Assembly: GCF_965638725.1 (NCBI RefSeq)
Contig: NC_134958.1
Span: 20,553,964 to 20,617,963, forward strand
Length of the DNA: 64,000 nt
Direction: 5' to 3'
Origin: Aptenodytes patagonicus
Lineage: Eukaryota; Chordata; Aves; Sphenisciformes; Spheniscidae
Position numbers and translations under genes: made by a program. Position 1 is the first letter of the stretch. Each line of letters begins with the position of its first letter. The notes beneath the pieces were generated by a model. It was not told the DNA's origin, searched no databases, and saw only the letters and a list, made by a program, of their open reading frames with translations. Positions 39,201-54,200 of this stretch are shown here, in pieces.

Positions 39201-42200
39201 TATTGATTCTACCCATTTGTCAGAATCTGCAGTGGTATTGAGCTCAACATTGCCAGTAACTAGAAATGTAATGTGTATATGAAAAAAGCCAGGTGCATTG
39301 AAATTATCACTAATTTTATTAAAATTCAATAGACATTTAGTTCATTTATTTCTTTTTTAAGATTTAAATGTTGGCTTTGTCTTCAGCTTGATGAAAATTT
39401 ACTGAAGAAAGAAAACACCATAACGATTTATTTAGCAGTCTGGTCAAGTTGCAAAGGTTAAAGATATTTTTTTTCTTAGTGTATGAGCTGGAATTACTGC
39501 CTAGACTGCTTGGAAAATGAACTCTAGGGGAAAGACTCTCTCCCCCTCCCCACCATCTGCACAGGAAATTGCAAAACGCTCCATGACCAAGATTGACCCC
39601 GGTTTATAACCGAATCCTAGGAGGCATTTTAATATCTTCTAGTGTTAATGTTTTGAAAGAGTTATGGAGGAAGATATAGTCTCTTCTACCTGATATTTTA
39701 CTGGAGAAAAGCTCACTAGCTATTGAAAGCACTTTCTCTATGAACTGCTAGAATTCCTGAAGTAAAATGAGTGGTCTGACAGCAATATTTCTAAGGTTCT
39801 TCCACAGCCTTATAAGACTTGGGAAAGAATTATTATAGAATTTGACACTGAATTTTGTCCTCCTATTTTCATAAAATCAAGTTCCATTACCCTGGAGACA
39901 TCTTCTAAAGCAGGGTCAGAAAGCCTCACAGACTTGATGTGGTGCAAGAAGATGGATTATGATCCATTTTACTTACGGAAGTCTATTAGGAAGTCTATTA
40001 TCATTACCACCTAAGTTTGCTAAGGTAGCGAGATGTGCTCCTGTATCTCAAAATCTAATCATAGCCCAGTATAAAATTTCTGGTTTATATCTCAGCTTAA
40101 GTACCAGGCTGTCTTGTAAATACAGTAGTCTCCCATCTCTAAGGTTTTCATAGAATGAGCTGTTCCTTAAGTGTTCAATCCTGTATCACTGAAGCCAAAA
40201 AGAATGTGTACGATTATCATTTCTCGCCTTCTTCTCTGAACTTATCCTTGATTCTTCACAAAGCAACTATCAGCCATCTGGCAGTTAAACTCTTCAGAGT
40301 CACATAACTGAGCCAGAGAATTTTGTATGGCACTATCAAGATCCTAGAAATAATAACATAAAACTTAAGGAATACCGATTGTCCATACCAGAAGTGCTAG
40401 TACAAGCACCTAAGATGCTACAGTGATGAATGAGTTGCAGACATGTTAGAGAGATATAAAGCTATTTGCAGTAATGGATGAATGAATCAAAAGCCCTTAA
40501 GGATGATACATTTTATCACAAAGATAATTCAATATTTATGCATAAGCAAAAATAGCAGATGGCTGAAAACAATCAGAATACTTCAAGATGCTCCCAATGT
40601 GTTTAAACTTTGTGAAGTCCATACTATTTCATCCTGCCAGCTACTAAAAAACCTGCTTAGTTTATTTTATAGTCACATAGGTAAGATAATTAGTAATTTT
40701 TGTTGTATTATATTGCATACAACACTAATTTGAATTTTTATATATGGCTGTCCATCCAACATGATAGCATTTCAGTAAGTCAGGCAAATATTCCTATTTC
40801 AAGATGAAGAATCTTCTTCCTTTTGTACCAGCTGCTAAGCTTCAAATGACTGGTTCCAGGTAACTGCTAAGAGCAGGTCCTTTAATTAAATCATCTCAGA
40901 CAAATCTCACTGGGGCATTAAGAATAAACCCAACGGATCTAGGGATTGCTTCTAAGCTGGGGGGGAGTATAATATGGGAACTGTCATAATTATGAGTCCA
41001 TCCAGCCCATCAGTCTAACTCTAACTGGAACCAGTAGCAGATAAGGCAAGAATTTAAAAAAAGAGGGAGATATACGCAGTGATCCTTCCCATAGTATATT
41101 CTGAGATTAGTGCAATGAGCATTTCAGGGACTTTTGAGTTAGATATTACATCCAGATCATAAAACTTCATAGCAATCTGTAGAATTTTGCTCTATAAAAG
41201 CACTTAAATAGTTTTTGAAGAGTAATGCTGTCTTTGCCAAAATGTCTTGTGGCAATTAGTTCCTCGATATATTCACATGTTATGTCAGCTGTCTGTCTGT
41301 AATTTCATGCAATACTTCCTTGTCCTTGTGAAAAGTAGTGCATAATTGTTCTCTATTCACCTGTTGGTATTATTCATCTGATCCCATGATCTCGCAGGTA
41401 GGACAAAGACGACTTAGAGCAAGTGTGCCAATTCTCAACTTTTAGCTCCACTGAGTAATTTAACACTATACTTCAGAATACAGCCTAAGGGCCTAATTAG
41501 GTCTGCTTGTGCTAGCAAATTCTCGCAGGCTACTGGTTTTGATGCCTAATTAAGTCTTAAATCTGATTTTAGATAATTAAGTTTGAAATCTTTGTTGCTA
41601 TCTCCAAATTGGAGATACCTCTCAATTTGAGGTAACTAAAATACAGGGCATTTTTACAAAGTTTTGTTAATTTTGCCTGTTGCCTAATTTCCTTATTTGT
41701 ATAATAAGATACAAACATTTATGTTATATAAAACTTACGTGAAATATTTATAAGATATCTGAATGGTTAAGATATAATATTTTATGCAATTGAATGAACT
41801 GAAAAGAACTTCTCAGCAAGATCTTTATACCCCCTATTTTAAAGTTCCATTAATACTTCTCTAGATGCACTTTTTTCATCATTAAGTATACAGGCACATA
41901 ATTTAGGCTCTTTCATAGACATTTCAATACATTTAAACACATAATATTGTTGAAAAAGAATGTTTCTTTGAATGCTGCTTATACTAGAAGTTCATATATA
42001 AACAAACCTTGAATTACACTACTTTCGTATCCTGTTCCTACTTCACCCCATGTAACATAATGGGCAAAGATGAGAAGAATTTTTTTTAAACTACAGTACC
42101 AGCATGATTTATTAAAAATTCATTTTATTTGAGGTGAGCTAGGAAGGTCATCTTTGCAAGCTGCAGAGGAGGGAATTACACTTATACCAGTGGCAGTGAA

Positions 42201-45200
42201 GGACACATACTTGGAACATGCACACAGCTGATATGAAACTAACCTGGAGCTGGATTCTAATTAGGGTTGGGTTATTTAGCTTCAGGAGTTAAAAGGCTGA
42301 ATAGCTTTCAACCAGCTGATGAAAGAACTATTTTTAAGTTCTAGGAACAACTCACAGCATATCACAGGTTTCAATTCTGTAACTATTTAAACAATAGCGA
42401 GGTATATACTAATTTTATTCCTATATCACACAATATTGTTAAGGAAGGTCATTAGCAAAACAGCCCTACCAAAATCCTTAACTATTAATATGTTTAGTAA
42501 CTCAATGTAGATGTGCTATGTTGATGACAGTGGCATTTATGGCTTTTATGATAGAATTAATGATGTCTAAAGTTTTCCTTGTATTTTTTTAATTTATAAA
42601 ATTTTAAAATTTATAATTTCTTTATTTTTTTATGTGGAATTTTGGAATTAAAGCTAGCTACATCTTCATCTACTTTATTACAGGGCCAACTCCTCATTAG
42701 AAAGACTATAAACATATACTAGGATTTTGCTGAAGAATCCCATGCTTAGTGTGAAAAAGAACCCTAAATTATTTCTCAGTTTCTTCAGAAACCCAAATTT
42801 CTAAGCTGTATGTAGCTATCTGGTAAATCACAGCCATAACTGAAGGATGAAAATTTTTCAAAGGTCTTCTATTAAATTAAACCGTCATATGCGTTTAATC
42901 TCTAACGTTTCCATTTATATGAAATGCTGGTCAAACACTTTTTACAAACATTCTTTAGAGTGAAATGTGCTTCTTGTTCAATAAATGATATTGTCCCAGA
43001 ATCAAACATGCAGTAAGTGTGGTAGTAAAGGAACAAGGAGTTCTGTGAACTTCAACTTGATATCTAATTCAAATGTCTTCCACTTTATGTTGACTTAACC
43101 TCCTCCCCAACTGAATTTCTAAAGCGCTGCTTATGCTTGTACTTTTTTTTTCCAAATATTTGATATCTTACAACATTAAAGAAGAATTTCTCAATCATTA
43201 AAATGAAGTGGAAGGCTATCAATTACAAGTTTTTTATGGCATTGCTCTTAAAAAGCTTAATAATACTTCATGCAACTATCACAGTGAACATATAGTTGTT
43301 TCTACATGATAGTAATTTAAAGATGTCAACTAATTTGCATATGTGAAAAAGAAAAATAGACCATGAGACCCAAGACAACAGAATTCAATTAACTGTTTAA
43401 AAAATAAATGCTAAAAATCCATATTTGTCCAGTTAAAGTCTTATTCAATTGTTGAACTGATAAAATAATAGAAGCACAGTAATACTGTCTCAATTTTTTT
43501 GCACTGATTGCTTTATGCCTACTGCTTCTCTCATTGGTAGTTACAGGGACTGTTTCTCCACTTCCTATCATGTAATGACTCTGTGAAAAATGAAGACTCC
43601 TGATAATTAAGAAAATAATATTTATTGTGCTCTTGCAGCTGAGGAAAAAAGGGGGAAAATCTTTACTTTTGATCAGCAATGTTCTGCACACCTCTGGCAA
43701 ATTTCCTATCAACACACTGAGACAAGAACTTCTGATTTCTAAGCAGCTCTTCACACAGAGATCCCACTGGCTTCTAAGGGATTGATATATACAAAGTGGA
43801 AAGATTGCTAAATTTATTTCCTACTCATTTCCTTTAACATCTATCCCAACTACCTCTGCAAGAAAGACATCCACCTAGATATTTTCCAGTTTCTGGGGCT
43901 GGTTTTGCCCTTGAACAGTAACAGGAAGGGGAAGACCTCAGCATGCCACATTGCTTCGGGATATCAAACTCACTTGGCAAAACCTCTGGCAGATGAGCTA
44001 CATAACTTAAGAAGATACAGTTTGTAAGCAGTCAGAAGTGATACCTTTAGCTCAGGCATGTTTATTATAAGCTGCATAGGTAGTTTAACATCTGGGTCCT
44101 TTGTATAGTCCATGGGCACAACGTTTGGTGCCATTTCATGGTATCGGCCATGCAACCTGTAAACAAGCAGAAAAAAACAGCCAATAACCAATTTTAAATA
44201 ACCAATTCCATTCACACAGTAATCAGACACAAATTTGTCTTGCAGCTCTAATTATTGTTTTTAGTGCACAAGTCTGAGCCCACCAAATTCCCATCTTTTT
44301 GAAAAAAAGAGGGCTTTGATGCAGTATCCAGCATAACTGCTACTAACACTCACACGTAACTTGGTGTTTCACACTGCCTGTATATAACGTTTAAGCACCG
44401 TATAGGTACACGCACAGAAGAAGTAGGCCTGGACCAAGGTACTAACACTGTAAGTATAATCCAGGAATCACATCTCAGTGCAGATTATTGGTTGTTCTGC
44501 ACTACACAAGAAGTTGTTGATGTTTAACAGCTCACAGAATTTAAAAGTCAAACAATATGCAACTATGATGCTATAGACAACACTATCCTTGGGAGACCTT
44601 ACTTCTGAATTTAAAAAGCCCTTTTCCTATCTGTGCCTCACTAACATAGCAGATTTAGTCTTACAATTCTAGCACTGGCTAACACCCGCAGCCAGACCAT
44701 TTCCACTTCATTCCATTTCACATAGCTTTGTTTCATTCTTGGCTCAGCTTATTCATCAAACCAGTATATTTTAAAGGTAATAAACAAGTGTTTTTCCTGA
44801 AAGATGCAAGTCAAACATTCATAAACCTAGTTTCATTCTCTAAAGCTTGCTTATCGTGCTAACAGTATTATGTTATAGTTTTGGTAAGGGAGCTGGGAAA
44901 GGAAGAGTCAAAGGCCATGAAACACATCGATGTTTCTAAAGGTTTAGAAGCTGAATACCAGTAAATTATAAAAACTGTCTCACAGTCTCACGCACAACCT
45001 GGGCAAAGACTGCACAAATGTTTCTACAATGTTACTTCTAACTGTTAATTGAATTAACTTAACAACTGTTAATCCCACCCTTTATTTGCTGTCTCCAAAT
45101 ATTCCAGTGAATGAGTTCAAAAGCATAGCCCAAAAGCCAAGAGAAAACAGCCATCTGTAAAGAAAACATCCAATTAAGCAGGATGCAAATTTTAAAACTA

Positions 45201-48200
45201 TCTTAGCACATTTATTCTCACTGGGATGCTCACTCAAACTAGGAATAGAAACATTTCAAGTAAAATGGGTATCCAATTCAAACTCACCAATGGATCTCAA
45301 ATTTTGAGCTCTCAAACAAACTATAGACAGAAATGGCCTCGTAAGTAAAATATTACCTGTCTAGAAGCAATTCATATATTAGAGAGATTAATTCTACTGA
45401 TTTTCTGATTTTACTGATTCTAATGATATCTCATTCTAGCGGACATGTATCTAGAATCCAAAATTCTGTCAAGTAACAGCACAAAAAGGTTGGAGAGGAA
45501 ACACATGTATCCTAGTGCTCAAAGATTAGTCAGAGGTCAATATATTTAGCATGAATGTACGACCTGCCAGTCCTCTATGAAATACCACATGTGTAAGAAG
45601 AATAGGAAGGAAGAGTAGGTAGTCGCTGTTCACAGAAAACTTGGAAAATGTCATGTACTATAAAATGTAATTTTTATTATATGTGAAAATTTTGTCTTAC
45701 ACCTAAATCATAAACTGCTTAGGGCAGAAAGTGGTCATTTTGCCATGTCTTATGTACTAACACAGAGTATTCTGGTCTCTCATTAGGTCACATGTACTAC
45801 TTACATATATTAAAAAGCTACCTTTATTATTTTGTGAATTATTTTAATTTTAACAAAAAAATCCTGCCTGCTCACTAGGTATACTAACAATTACAAATAG
45901 AGATTAACATGTTTTAAACAGCAGAACATAAACAAACCGGTAATACAGGAAGTAATGCCTCACCAACCCCTTCATCTTTCCAGCTTTAGCTTCAGCAACC
46001 CCTCAGTCAGCCCCACAAGCAACTGAGCTATTTCAGATTAACGTGGGTAATGAATTTCAAAAACTAGGAGAAAATAATCTACAGGCATCTCTTTTCTCAG
46101 CACTTCTTTGGTCATGATTATGATGTGTCACAAAGAACACAGAAATTGAACACAGAAACATGTTTTGTCTGGATCTTAGGAAACTAATGTCTTTACACCG
46201 TGCAGCAATATATTGTGCCATACAGGAAATTAAATATCCACTGATCTGAGCATATTTCAGCTGCTTACTACAGCTCACCCTGACATTTCATAAATACTTT
46301 GTAATTCAAGATGCAATAGTAATTTCCCACTCCAGCAACTGATTTCTCTGTTGTAAACAGCAACTACAAAGATGCCCCTAAATACAACAGAAAAAAACAG
46401 CTTAAAAGCACTTAAAGGAAAGCAAACCTTTCAAATCAAATATCCATCTAAGGGTTTTTTTTTTTTAAAGCTAGAATACTGAAAGGGTGTTCTAGTCTTC
46501 ATGAAAATAAAGCATTCATCATTGGAATGGCTTGACCATTGTGGGCAACATTTCAAAACACACTAGCTGGCAATACCTGCTTATTTTAACTGCCAAGATT
46601 TCTTCTCTACTTTCTCTAGTCTTAGACTTTTCTGTCTTTGCTCTGTCTCCTCCAACAGGACTATGAATACAGACACCGAGTTGGGCATCTTAAAGGAGTT
46701 CTCCATAATGTCTTTCAGAAGACATGGAAGGGATTGGAACAGTGATCTGTGTTTCATAGTTTACTAAGCTTGTTATATTAACCTAAAATGCAAGGTATGG
46801 AATTTCTCTTAGTTTTCAATAAAAACCTCTGAACAAACCTCTTGTTTGTAAAGAAAAAAAATAGCTGAGTCAATTTCTACTGGGAACAAACATATGACAG
46901 AAGTCTAAAAATGTTGTGGGAAAGTATCTGTTACTGAAATACAATCATATCACAAGAATAAACAAACATCTGTTAATGGTAACAAAAGAAACAGCCACAA
47001 CAGCATGAATTTAAAGTTACTCCAGTACTGGGAATAACACAGTGCTACAATAGAGACTGAATACTAAAATGACAAATAAAAAGTACTTATTACAGGTACA
47101 TAAAGCAGCAGTTCATTGTCACCGCTGTAACTCACATTGATCTGGTACTCAGCACTATTTTAGTAGAAATACTAAAGCTTCTTATGATGCCCATCAAATT
47201 AAGTAAGAGATTTTGAAACGATATCTACGGAGAAAGCAATATTATTCCAACACAAGAAATACCCTTGTAAGGCACATGACAGGTTGCAATGCTGTGTCCC
47301 AGATGCCATTTGCTGCGAAGCAACAATCTTATTTCAATGATGGAGGCTTAGAGGGCAGAGAGGGCACAGACACAGCTCTTACCAGCTGCTTACTGACATT
47401 CCTTTTCTCAGGACAAAGGTTTAGTCTCTTTATAACATGCAATATCAGTGCAAAGTAAACCCATCATTTCTTGCTGACAGAATTCACCATCTTGTCCACA
47501 GAAATTCACACAATCTATTTATACTGAACTTAATCCAAACTCTCCGGTACCTGAAAGAAGGACCTGGTTTTCAACTGGAAGGTATTGTGTTGTTAATTGC
47601 AAGGCACTTAGCAGAGCAGTTAGGTTTTGTATTAGATCTTAGAACTCCCTTTCTTGTCCCACAGATATCAACTAATTTGTGTCTTCTAGTATAAGGCCAA
47701 CAAAAGCACTGCTACTTTACTGTGGACAAGGCACCTACATTAACTGTAAAGAATATACTGTGTCCACCTGATGGCACCGTGGTAAGTACAACTACCAACA
47801 CTGATGCATTCTCTCTTATTGTGCTTTTCCTACTACTTCAGACATTGAGTTTTTGCAATTCCTTCAAGAAAAATGATACTTCCCTAGCACATTTACACCT
47901 CCATACAATGTAAACACACTAATTTCAGAAAGCACCTTTAAGAAAATATTCAAAGCATCCCTCTGAAGTTTTTAGGTTTTAGCTAAAAACATTGCCAAAG
48001 GACACAGAATAAAAACACATTCCTTTTGTTTGCTGCCATAGATTACAATAAAACTAATTCCTCTTTCCTTTCTACAAGGAGTTACAGCCAGAAGCATTGA
48101 GTTGAACAACACATTTGCTGACAGAACTCACTTAATTTTTAGATTTAGAAACGGAAATGCATGCCCAGGGACGGGAGGTGGGGAAAAACAACCAAAGCAA

Positions 48201-51200
48201 GAAAACAGCTCCCCCTGCCAAACATCCTTACTGTAACATATATATGTCCCTACCTATACATGTTAATACATGCAGTTTCTACACCTGTGTTTTATTCAGA
48301 AACATCCACAATGCAGACAATATTTATTTTTACAAAAATCTGTTAAGATAATATGTTCCCAGTTTGTCCATTTAAAGTCTCTTTTATCTCTGAAGACAAA
48401 CAGAAAGGAGTTGCCAGGCACTAGTAACCAGACAGCCTTCCAGGACACTGCCTCAGGCTCAGCAGGACCCTGCCAGAATTAACTGGAAGGCAGATGATGG
48501 ACACAGAAATGTGCAAGTAATTAACAGCAGATTTGAGGGCAGCTCTGATATCCTGTTCTCCTTCCGCTAACCCTTTCATTAATTCACCAAATTGCTCAAA
48601 GATCTGTAGGTATAAGAGCTTTCCACCTGAGTGGATTTCACGCTAAAGCATCCAAATGAGTCTGTAGGAAGTGGCTGTGATCCAACTCCTGCAAACTAAA
48701 TTACAGCAATAAAATAGTCTTTCACATGCTTTTATCTGCAAGGATCCTACAGCTCTATTTGTGATAGCCTTATTACATGGCACGATTAACTAATATCACA
48801 ATGAAAAAGGCCGTAAGATTTCTCTAGTTTAGGTTCCAAAACCAACATACAGTATGTTGCACAAGCTCCATTATCCTTTGTAATAAAACAAACAAACAAA
48901 AAACCCAACCAACCGAACAACAACAAAAAATACAACAACAAAAAATAGTAACACCTTTTCCCACTCAAAGTTCTTTATGCTGTCTTCAGGGACACCATGC
49001 ACTGTTTTATGAAAAACTAAGCACTGGATGGCCAGTCTCTCAAGTGACCAGATTTTGTAGAAAACAGGTAAAAAAGTAACAGAGCTGCCTCAGCCTCTTA
49101 CAGGATTCTGAGCGTGCCACATATCACAGTGAAACACAGTCCCTTTTGCATGAATTTCAGCAACCCTTCTGTTTACTTGAGTAACCTACATTACACTGGG
49201 TGGGTATTTACTTTTTGGCAAGGAAATGATGCATTTCTGATCAACTATTCTATAACACAACGTAAAGATCAACAGACATAAGGGTTATTTACACCCATAA
49301 TCCTCCTGCCTTTATGCAATACATCACTACATCAATTTGTCATACCACTGCCATACTTGGACCAAGTACGATGACCAATACTGTGAGTCAGAGTCGGTAA
49401 TCATCTCCCAAATGCTGCACCAATTGGCACTGTGCAGATTACTGACTGTTCTGACACACCTCCCAATAACATTAATTACTAACGGTAAATAGAAAAGAAA
49501 CAAACCTCTGTGGTAAAGGCTCTAATATTTCTCCTGTTCTTACAGAAGCGGAAGGCACTTCAGATGACTTGAACGCATCAGAAGCAGTTGTGACCTAGAG
49601 AGGAAAGCCTTTTTGTCCTTTTACTCAGCATGCCCCTCAACAAGAAGCATATCTGAAAATAACCTAAAGCTGCTTTAGCTATCTGCCCTAGTCACAGAAA
49701 CATTTATGTCTTGTCCAGGGAGCAATGTAAGGTTTTGCAGTGCTGTCTGAACACATCTAGATTTGGAAAGGCTGCCATTACCATATACAGACCATTATGT
49801 ATATTCAGAAGCCCAGGACCTGCAACCAGCCTCACTGTCTTTGCAGTAGCAACTACAGAACCTGCAGTAGTATTTGCTTCAAGAAATTCTTCTGGATGCA
49901 TGCAGAAGCATTTTCCCATTCCTGGATGTGCTTCTTTGTGGCCAGGATGCCTTATTTACTCTGCATGGAAGAAGGAGAGGAAAAGCTGGCAGTGTTTACT
50001 ATTGTCTTCCTTCCCACAGGTGAGAGTGGGACGGAATGTAGTGACAAATTTAATTTACTGATGATGCCCTGTCCCCACAGATTTTGGTATATGTTTAAGC
50101 TTAATTTACTATATCCAAGGATTAAGTCTGTGATTCTGTATCAGTTTAATCCAGTCTAAACCCAAACTGCTGACCTGCCCTTGCAGAAATTTCAAGCCCA
50201 CCCCCCCACTCACTTCCCTTGCATAAGCACTAACACTTAAGACACTGCAGTGAGGTTCAGGGAACTGATGTGTTTGAAAATATGAAAGTTTTCACAGTCA
50301 GCTCCTTGAGGTAACTGATGCAGTTGCAACAGCAGTACTGCTTGTGCAAGTAAATGGGGGTATACTTTTTCTATTGAATTAATCAATTAAATAAGGGCAG
50401 AATAAGACTTACTGCTGTAGGCAGCAGCAGTTTTTAAATCAATTCAGCTGCCCATCAATCAGTGAAAACCAAAAAAGCTGTGTTCAGAAAACAAACAAAC
50501 AACACAGTATTGCCTCCACAGCCTACTTTTTGTTTATGCTAACTTTCATTCTACCACTTGTGAGTATTCTACATGGTAAAAAAGGTGGGTCAGAGTCTGT
50601 CCCCACTTCTCAAGGGTGTAACAACCTGGAGTCAGCAAGGGTGACATTTTGTGGGTATTTGCTGGACACGACTTGACTGGGATGTCTCCAAAATCGTAAC
50701 AGAGCCTCCAGCTATACCTGTGAAGACCTGAAAAAAAGAGATTTCCAAGCTTACACCCTGCAGCGATTGTTTTAATTTGCTATTAAGCTTTGAGGGAAAG
50801 TCAGATTGTACCCAAGGTCAGCAGCGGGTGTGTTAAAACACAGAGCAGCTCTTCCTTGGCTTGATATACGTAAGTCACCACCATTAAATGCAGTGACAAC
50901 ACATTACAGCTGGCTGGGCTGCCTTTGTAATAAGAACTCTGCACTAAAGGAGTGCTGAAAACAAAAGATAAAAGCTTGTAATGGCTCATTGATTAGAAGT
51001 AAGTAGAGGCTTTAAAGTGGCCTTTAGAATGTAATAAACATCTCGGAACTCTGGTCCTGCCTTCATAGTACCAGTCACTTGATTTATGTTGTCGTCCTGG
51101 TTTCGGCTGGGATAGAGTTAATTTTCTTCCTAGTAGCTGGTACAGTGCTGTGTTTTGGATTTAGCATGAGAATAACACAATAACACACTGATGTTTTAGT

Positions 51201-54200
51201 TGTTGCTAAGCAGTGTTTATACTAAGTCAAGGACTTTTCAGCTTCCCATGCTCTGCCAGCAAGGAGGTGCACAAGAAGCTGGGAGGGGGCACAGCCAGGA
51301 CAGCTGACCCCAACTAGCCAAAGGCACATTCCATACCATGTCATGTCATGCTCAGTATACAAACCAGGGGGAGTTGGCCAGGGGGCAGCGATCACTGCTC
51401 AGGGACTGACTGGGCATCGGTCGGCAGGTGGTGGAACAGTTGCATCAATTTTTTTTCTTTCCTTTCCCTTTTTTTTGTGTTTGGTTTTTTTTCTCTCTCA
51501 TTGTTTTACTTTCCATTACAATTCATTAATATTATCATTATAATATTTCAAGTATTAAACTGTTCTTATCTCAACCCATGAGTTTTCTTACTTTTGCTCT
51601 TCCAATTCTCTCCCCCATCCCACTGGGGGGGAGGGGAAGGGTGAGCAAGCAGCTCTGTGGTGCTTAGTTGCCGACTGGGATTAAACCCCGACAGTTGTAA
51701 AGGGAAAATATTTTTATTCAGCAATATATATCCTATTTATTCCTAAATAACAGGAATGCATTCAAAGACTTCAACATTACAATCAAGACCATCCCAAAGA
51801 GTAAATTCTAGATTGCTCTGCATATTCACAGAAAATAAATAGCAAAATGGCTTAACTGGAACAATGAAGCAAAGCACTGAGTGCTGATGGACAGTCCCAG
51901 AAGGAGTTCATAGGAGTTGTGGCATGACCTGACCAGAGACTGACTGTACAGAATGGAATAAACTATGTCAGCAGCAGGTCCAGATAAGCGCTCAGTTGCT
52001 GTGGAGTTGCACTTTCAGTTATTCACCACAATCAAAGCTATAGACTCTTGTCCAGATGCCAGAGCTGAACAGAACAGCTGGAGGACTTCTTGTAATAGGC
52101 AGAGAAGAGAATTCACCACTCCAGAGACCAGCAGGAGCACTGACAAGTCTATCCATAGCCCTGGAAACAGACAGATCTGAGCAATCAGCCCTTCTGAGCC
52201 CCTGGAGACTGGAAAGCAAAAGAAGAATGGCTGGAAGCAAAAGCAGCAACAACATTCAAGATGGCATGCACAGATTGCATGAAAGAATGCATCGTGCAGA
52301 TGCAAAGATACCATGGGAACTGATTGATGAAAATTGTGGAGGTGCACATACTCTCTTGTCCTAGAGTGCTATTATTGCAGATGGACAAATGTGTGATCGG
52401 AAAGCTGAGGAACAGGTCCAGACAGACGTATATCCATAAGTCTGCCACACACAGAGAAAAAGTTACCATAGCTCAAAGAGAAGGAGGTTCTTTAATCTGG
52501 GGCTGAGAAACTAAGGAAGGAGGGGCCTTCAGGGCTGTCTTCAACTGATAAGGAAAGTACTTTCAGGGTCTCAAACTGCTTTTGCAATGACAGTTAAATG
52601 TTGCACATGGTAACCAAGGCATAAATCTCTGTGCTGCAGCAATTCCTCAGTGAACTATTGCCTCCAAGGATTGCAAGAGTTCAGAACAGTCTGTTAGAGA
52701 AAGGGGTCTACCATATGAAGCTGAAACCAAAATGATAGGAAACTTGGTGCCATATCCGAAGGCACCAGCCAGGAATGTCAGATAGGAACTGGAACCACAA
52801 CTCACTAAATTGCCACACTTCAACAAAAGGATAAAGAGCAAAGAATAGTGAGAAACACAAGCAGGAAGAATTGAAAGGTGAAGGAATTTTGTTACATTTG
52901 TTACTGATATGCAGCTAGTTAGCACTATCAATAAAATACAATAACTGGACACAGAAACCAGATGTATAAAAAGGCAGCATAAGAGGAAGAGAAAAGGTGG
53001 ATAGATGAGCCTTCTGCCAGCTTTCAGTTAACATGTCAAGTGTTCTTTCATCTCTGCATTGCAAAATCAAGCAGTACAAATTAATTCAAGACAATACTAA
53101 ATAAATATCTAAACTATCTGCAGTAAAATTAAAAAGAAATTCTGCATGAGAAATGTTTTTGGCAGACAATTTATAATAATAAATTCATTCTAAAAGAGTC
53201 ATACTTAGGAAGGCTTTGCCTTTCAATACACGTAACTCTGCTGTTCACAGAACTACATGATGCATAGTAAGTATAGACAAAAGCAGTTTATAGTATTTTT
53301 CCTTCCTTGAAGCATCACTGAAAAACCTGCTCACAGGCCTCTCTTCTGCTGGTGATTCAAGAATCACAGAATGGTTGAGGTTGCAAGGGACCTCCAGAGA
53401 CCATCTGGTCCAACCCCCTGCCAAGCAGGAGCACCTACAGCAGGTTGCCCAGGACCGTGTCCAGATGGCTTTTGAATATCTCCAAGGATGGAGACTCCAC
53501 AACCTCTCTGGGCAGCCTGTTCCAGTGTTCCATCACCCTCACAGGAAAAATAAAAAAAATAATTATAAAAAAGTGCTTCCTTATGTTCAGACAGAACCCC
53601 CTGTGTTTCAGTTTGCACCCAGCTGCCCCTTGTCCTGTCACTGGGCCTCATCTTCTTTGCACCCTCCAGATCCCAGCTCTCTCAGCCTTTCTTCATATGA
53701 GAGATTCTCTAGTCCCTTGACCATCTTAGTAGCCCTTTTGCCAGACTCTCTCCAGTAGCTCCGTAGTTCTCCTGTACTGGGGAGCCCAGAACTGGACACA
53801 GTACACCAGTACTCCAGATTCCATGCAGATCAACACTGAGAATGATTTTGTCCTCACCTGAGCCTAGCAAAACAGGTGCAACTTGACTAAAATATAATAA
53901 AGGAAAGCTTTATGGTACGGGAGATGCAGGAATTGCCTAGAAGCCTTTTTGTTTTTCATTCATAGAGGATACAGAAACATTAACAAGAATAGAAACATAA
54001 TTAACAAGATCAATAGCAACTTCAGTATATATGTTCTTCCTGTATGTAGTTTCTTGCACAAAATTCAGGAAGATTCCCAAGGGTACAGAGCTCCCCCAAA
54101 GCTTATTGTCTTGGCAGACACTTTCTTCCCCAAAGCTGACAATATGGGAATTTCCCCTTTCTGCATACGAACCCCAAACTTTTTAAAAGGTGGGATGTGT

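Larger units (their letters stand above)
32396..44044 (-). other. Intron 3 of the CIB-family gene
   Basis: About 11.6 kb. Contains the DIRS relic, the C-rich run, the TA/GA palindrome, a CR1 fragment and the small inverted repeat listed separately. The rest is AT-rich, especially 41600-43400, without recognisable genes. Confidence 0.85.
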
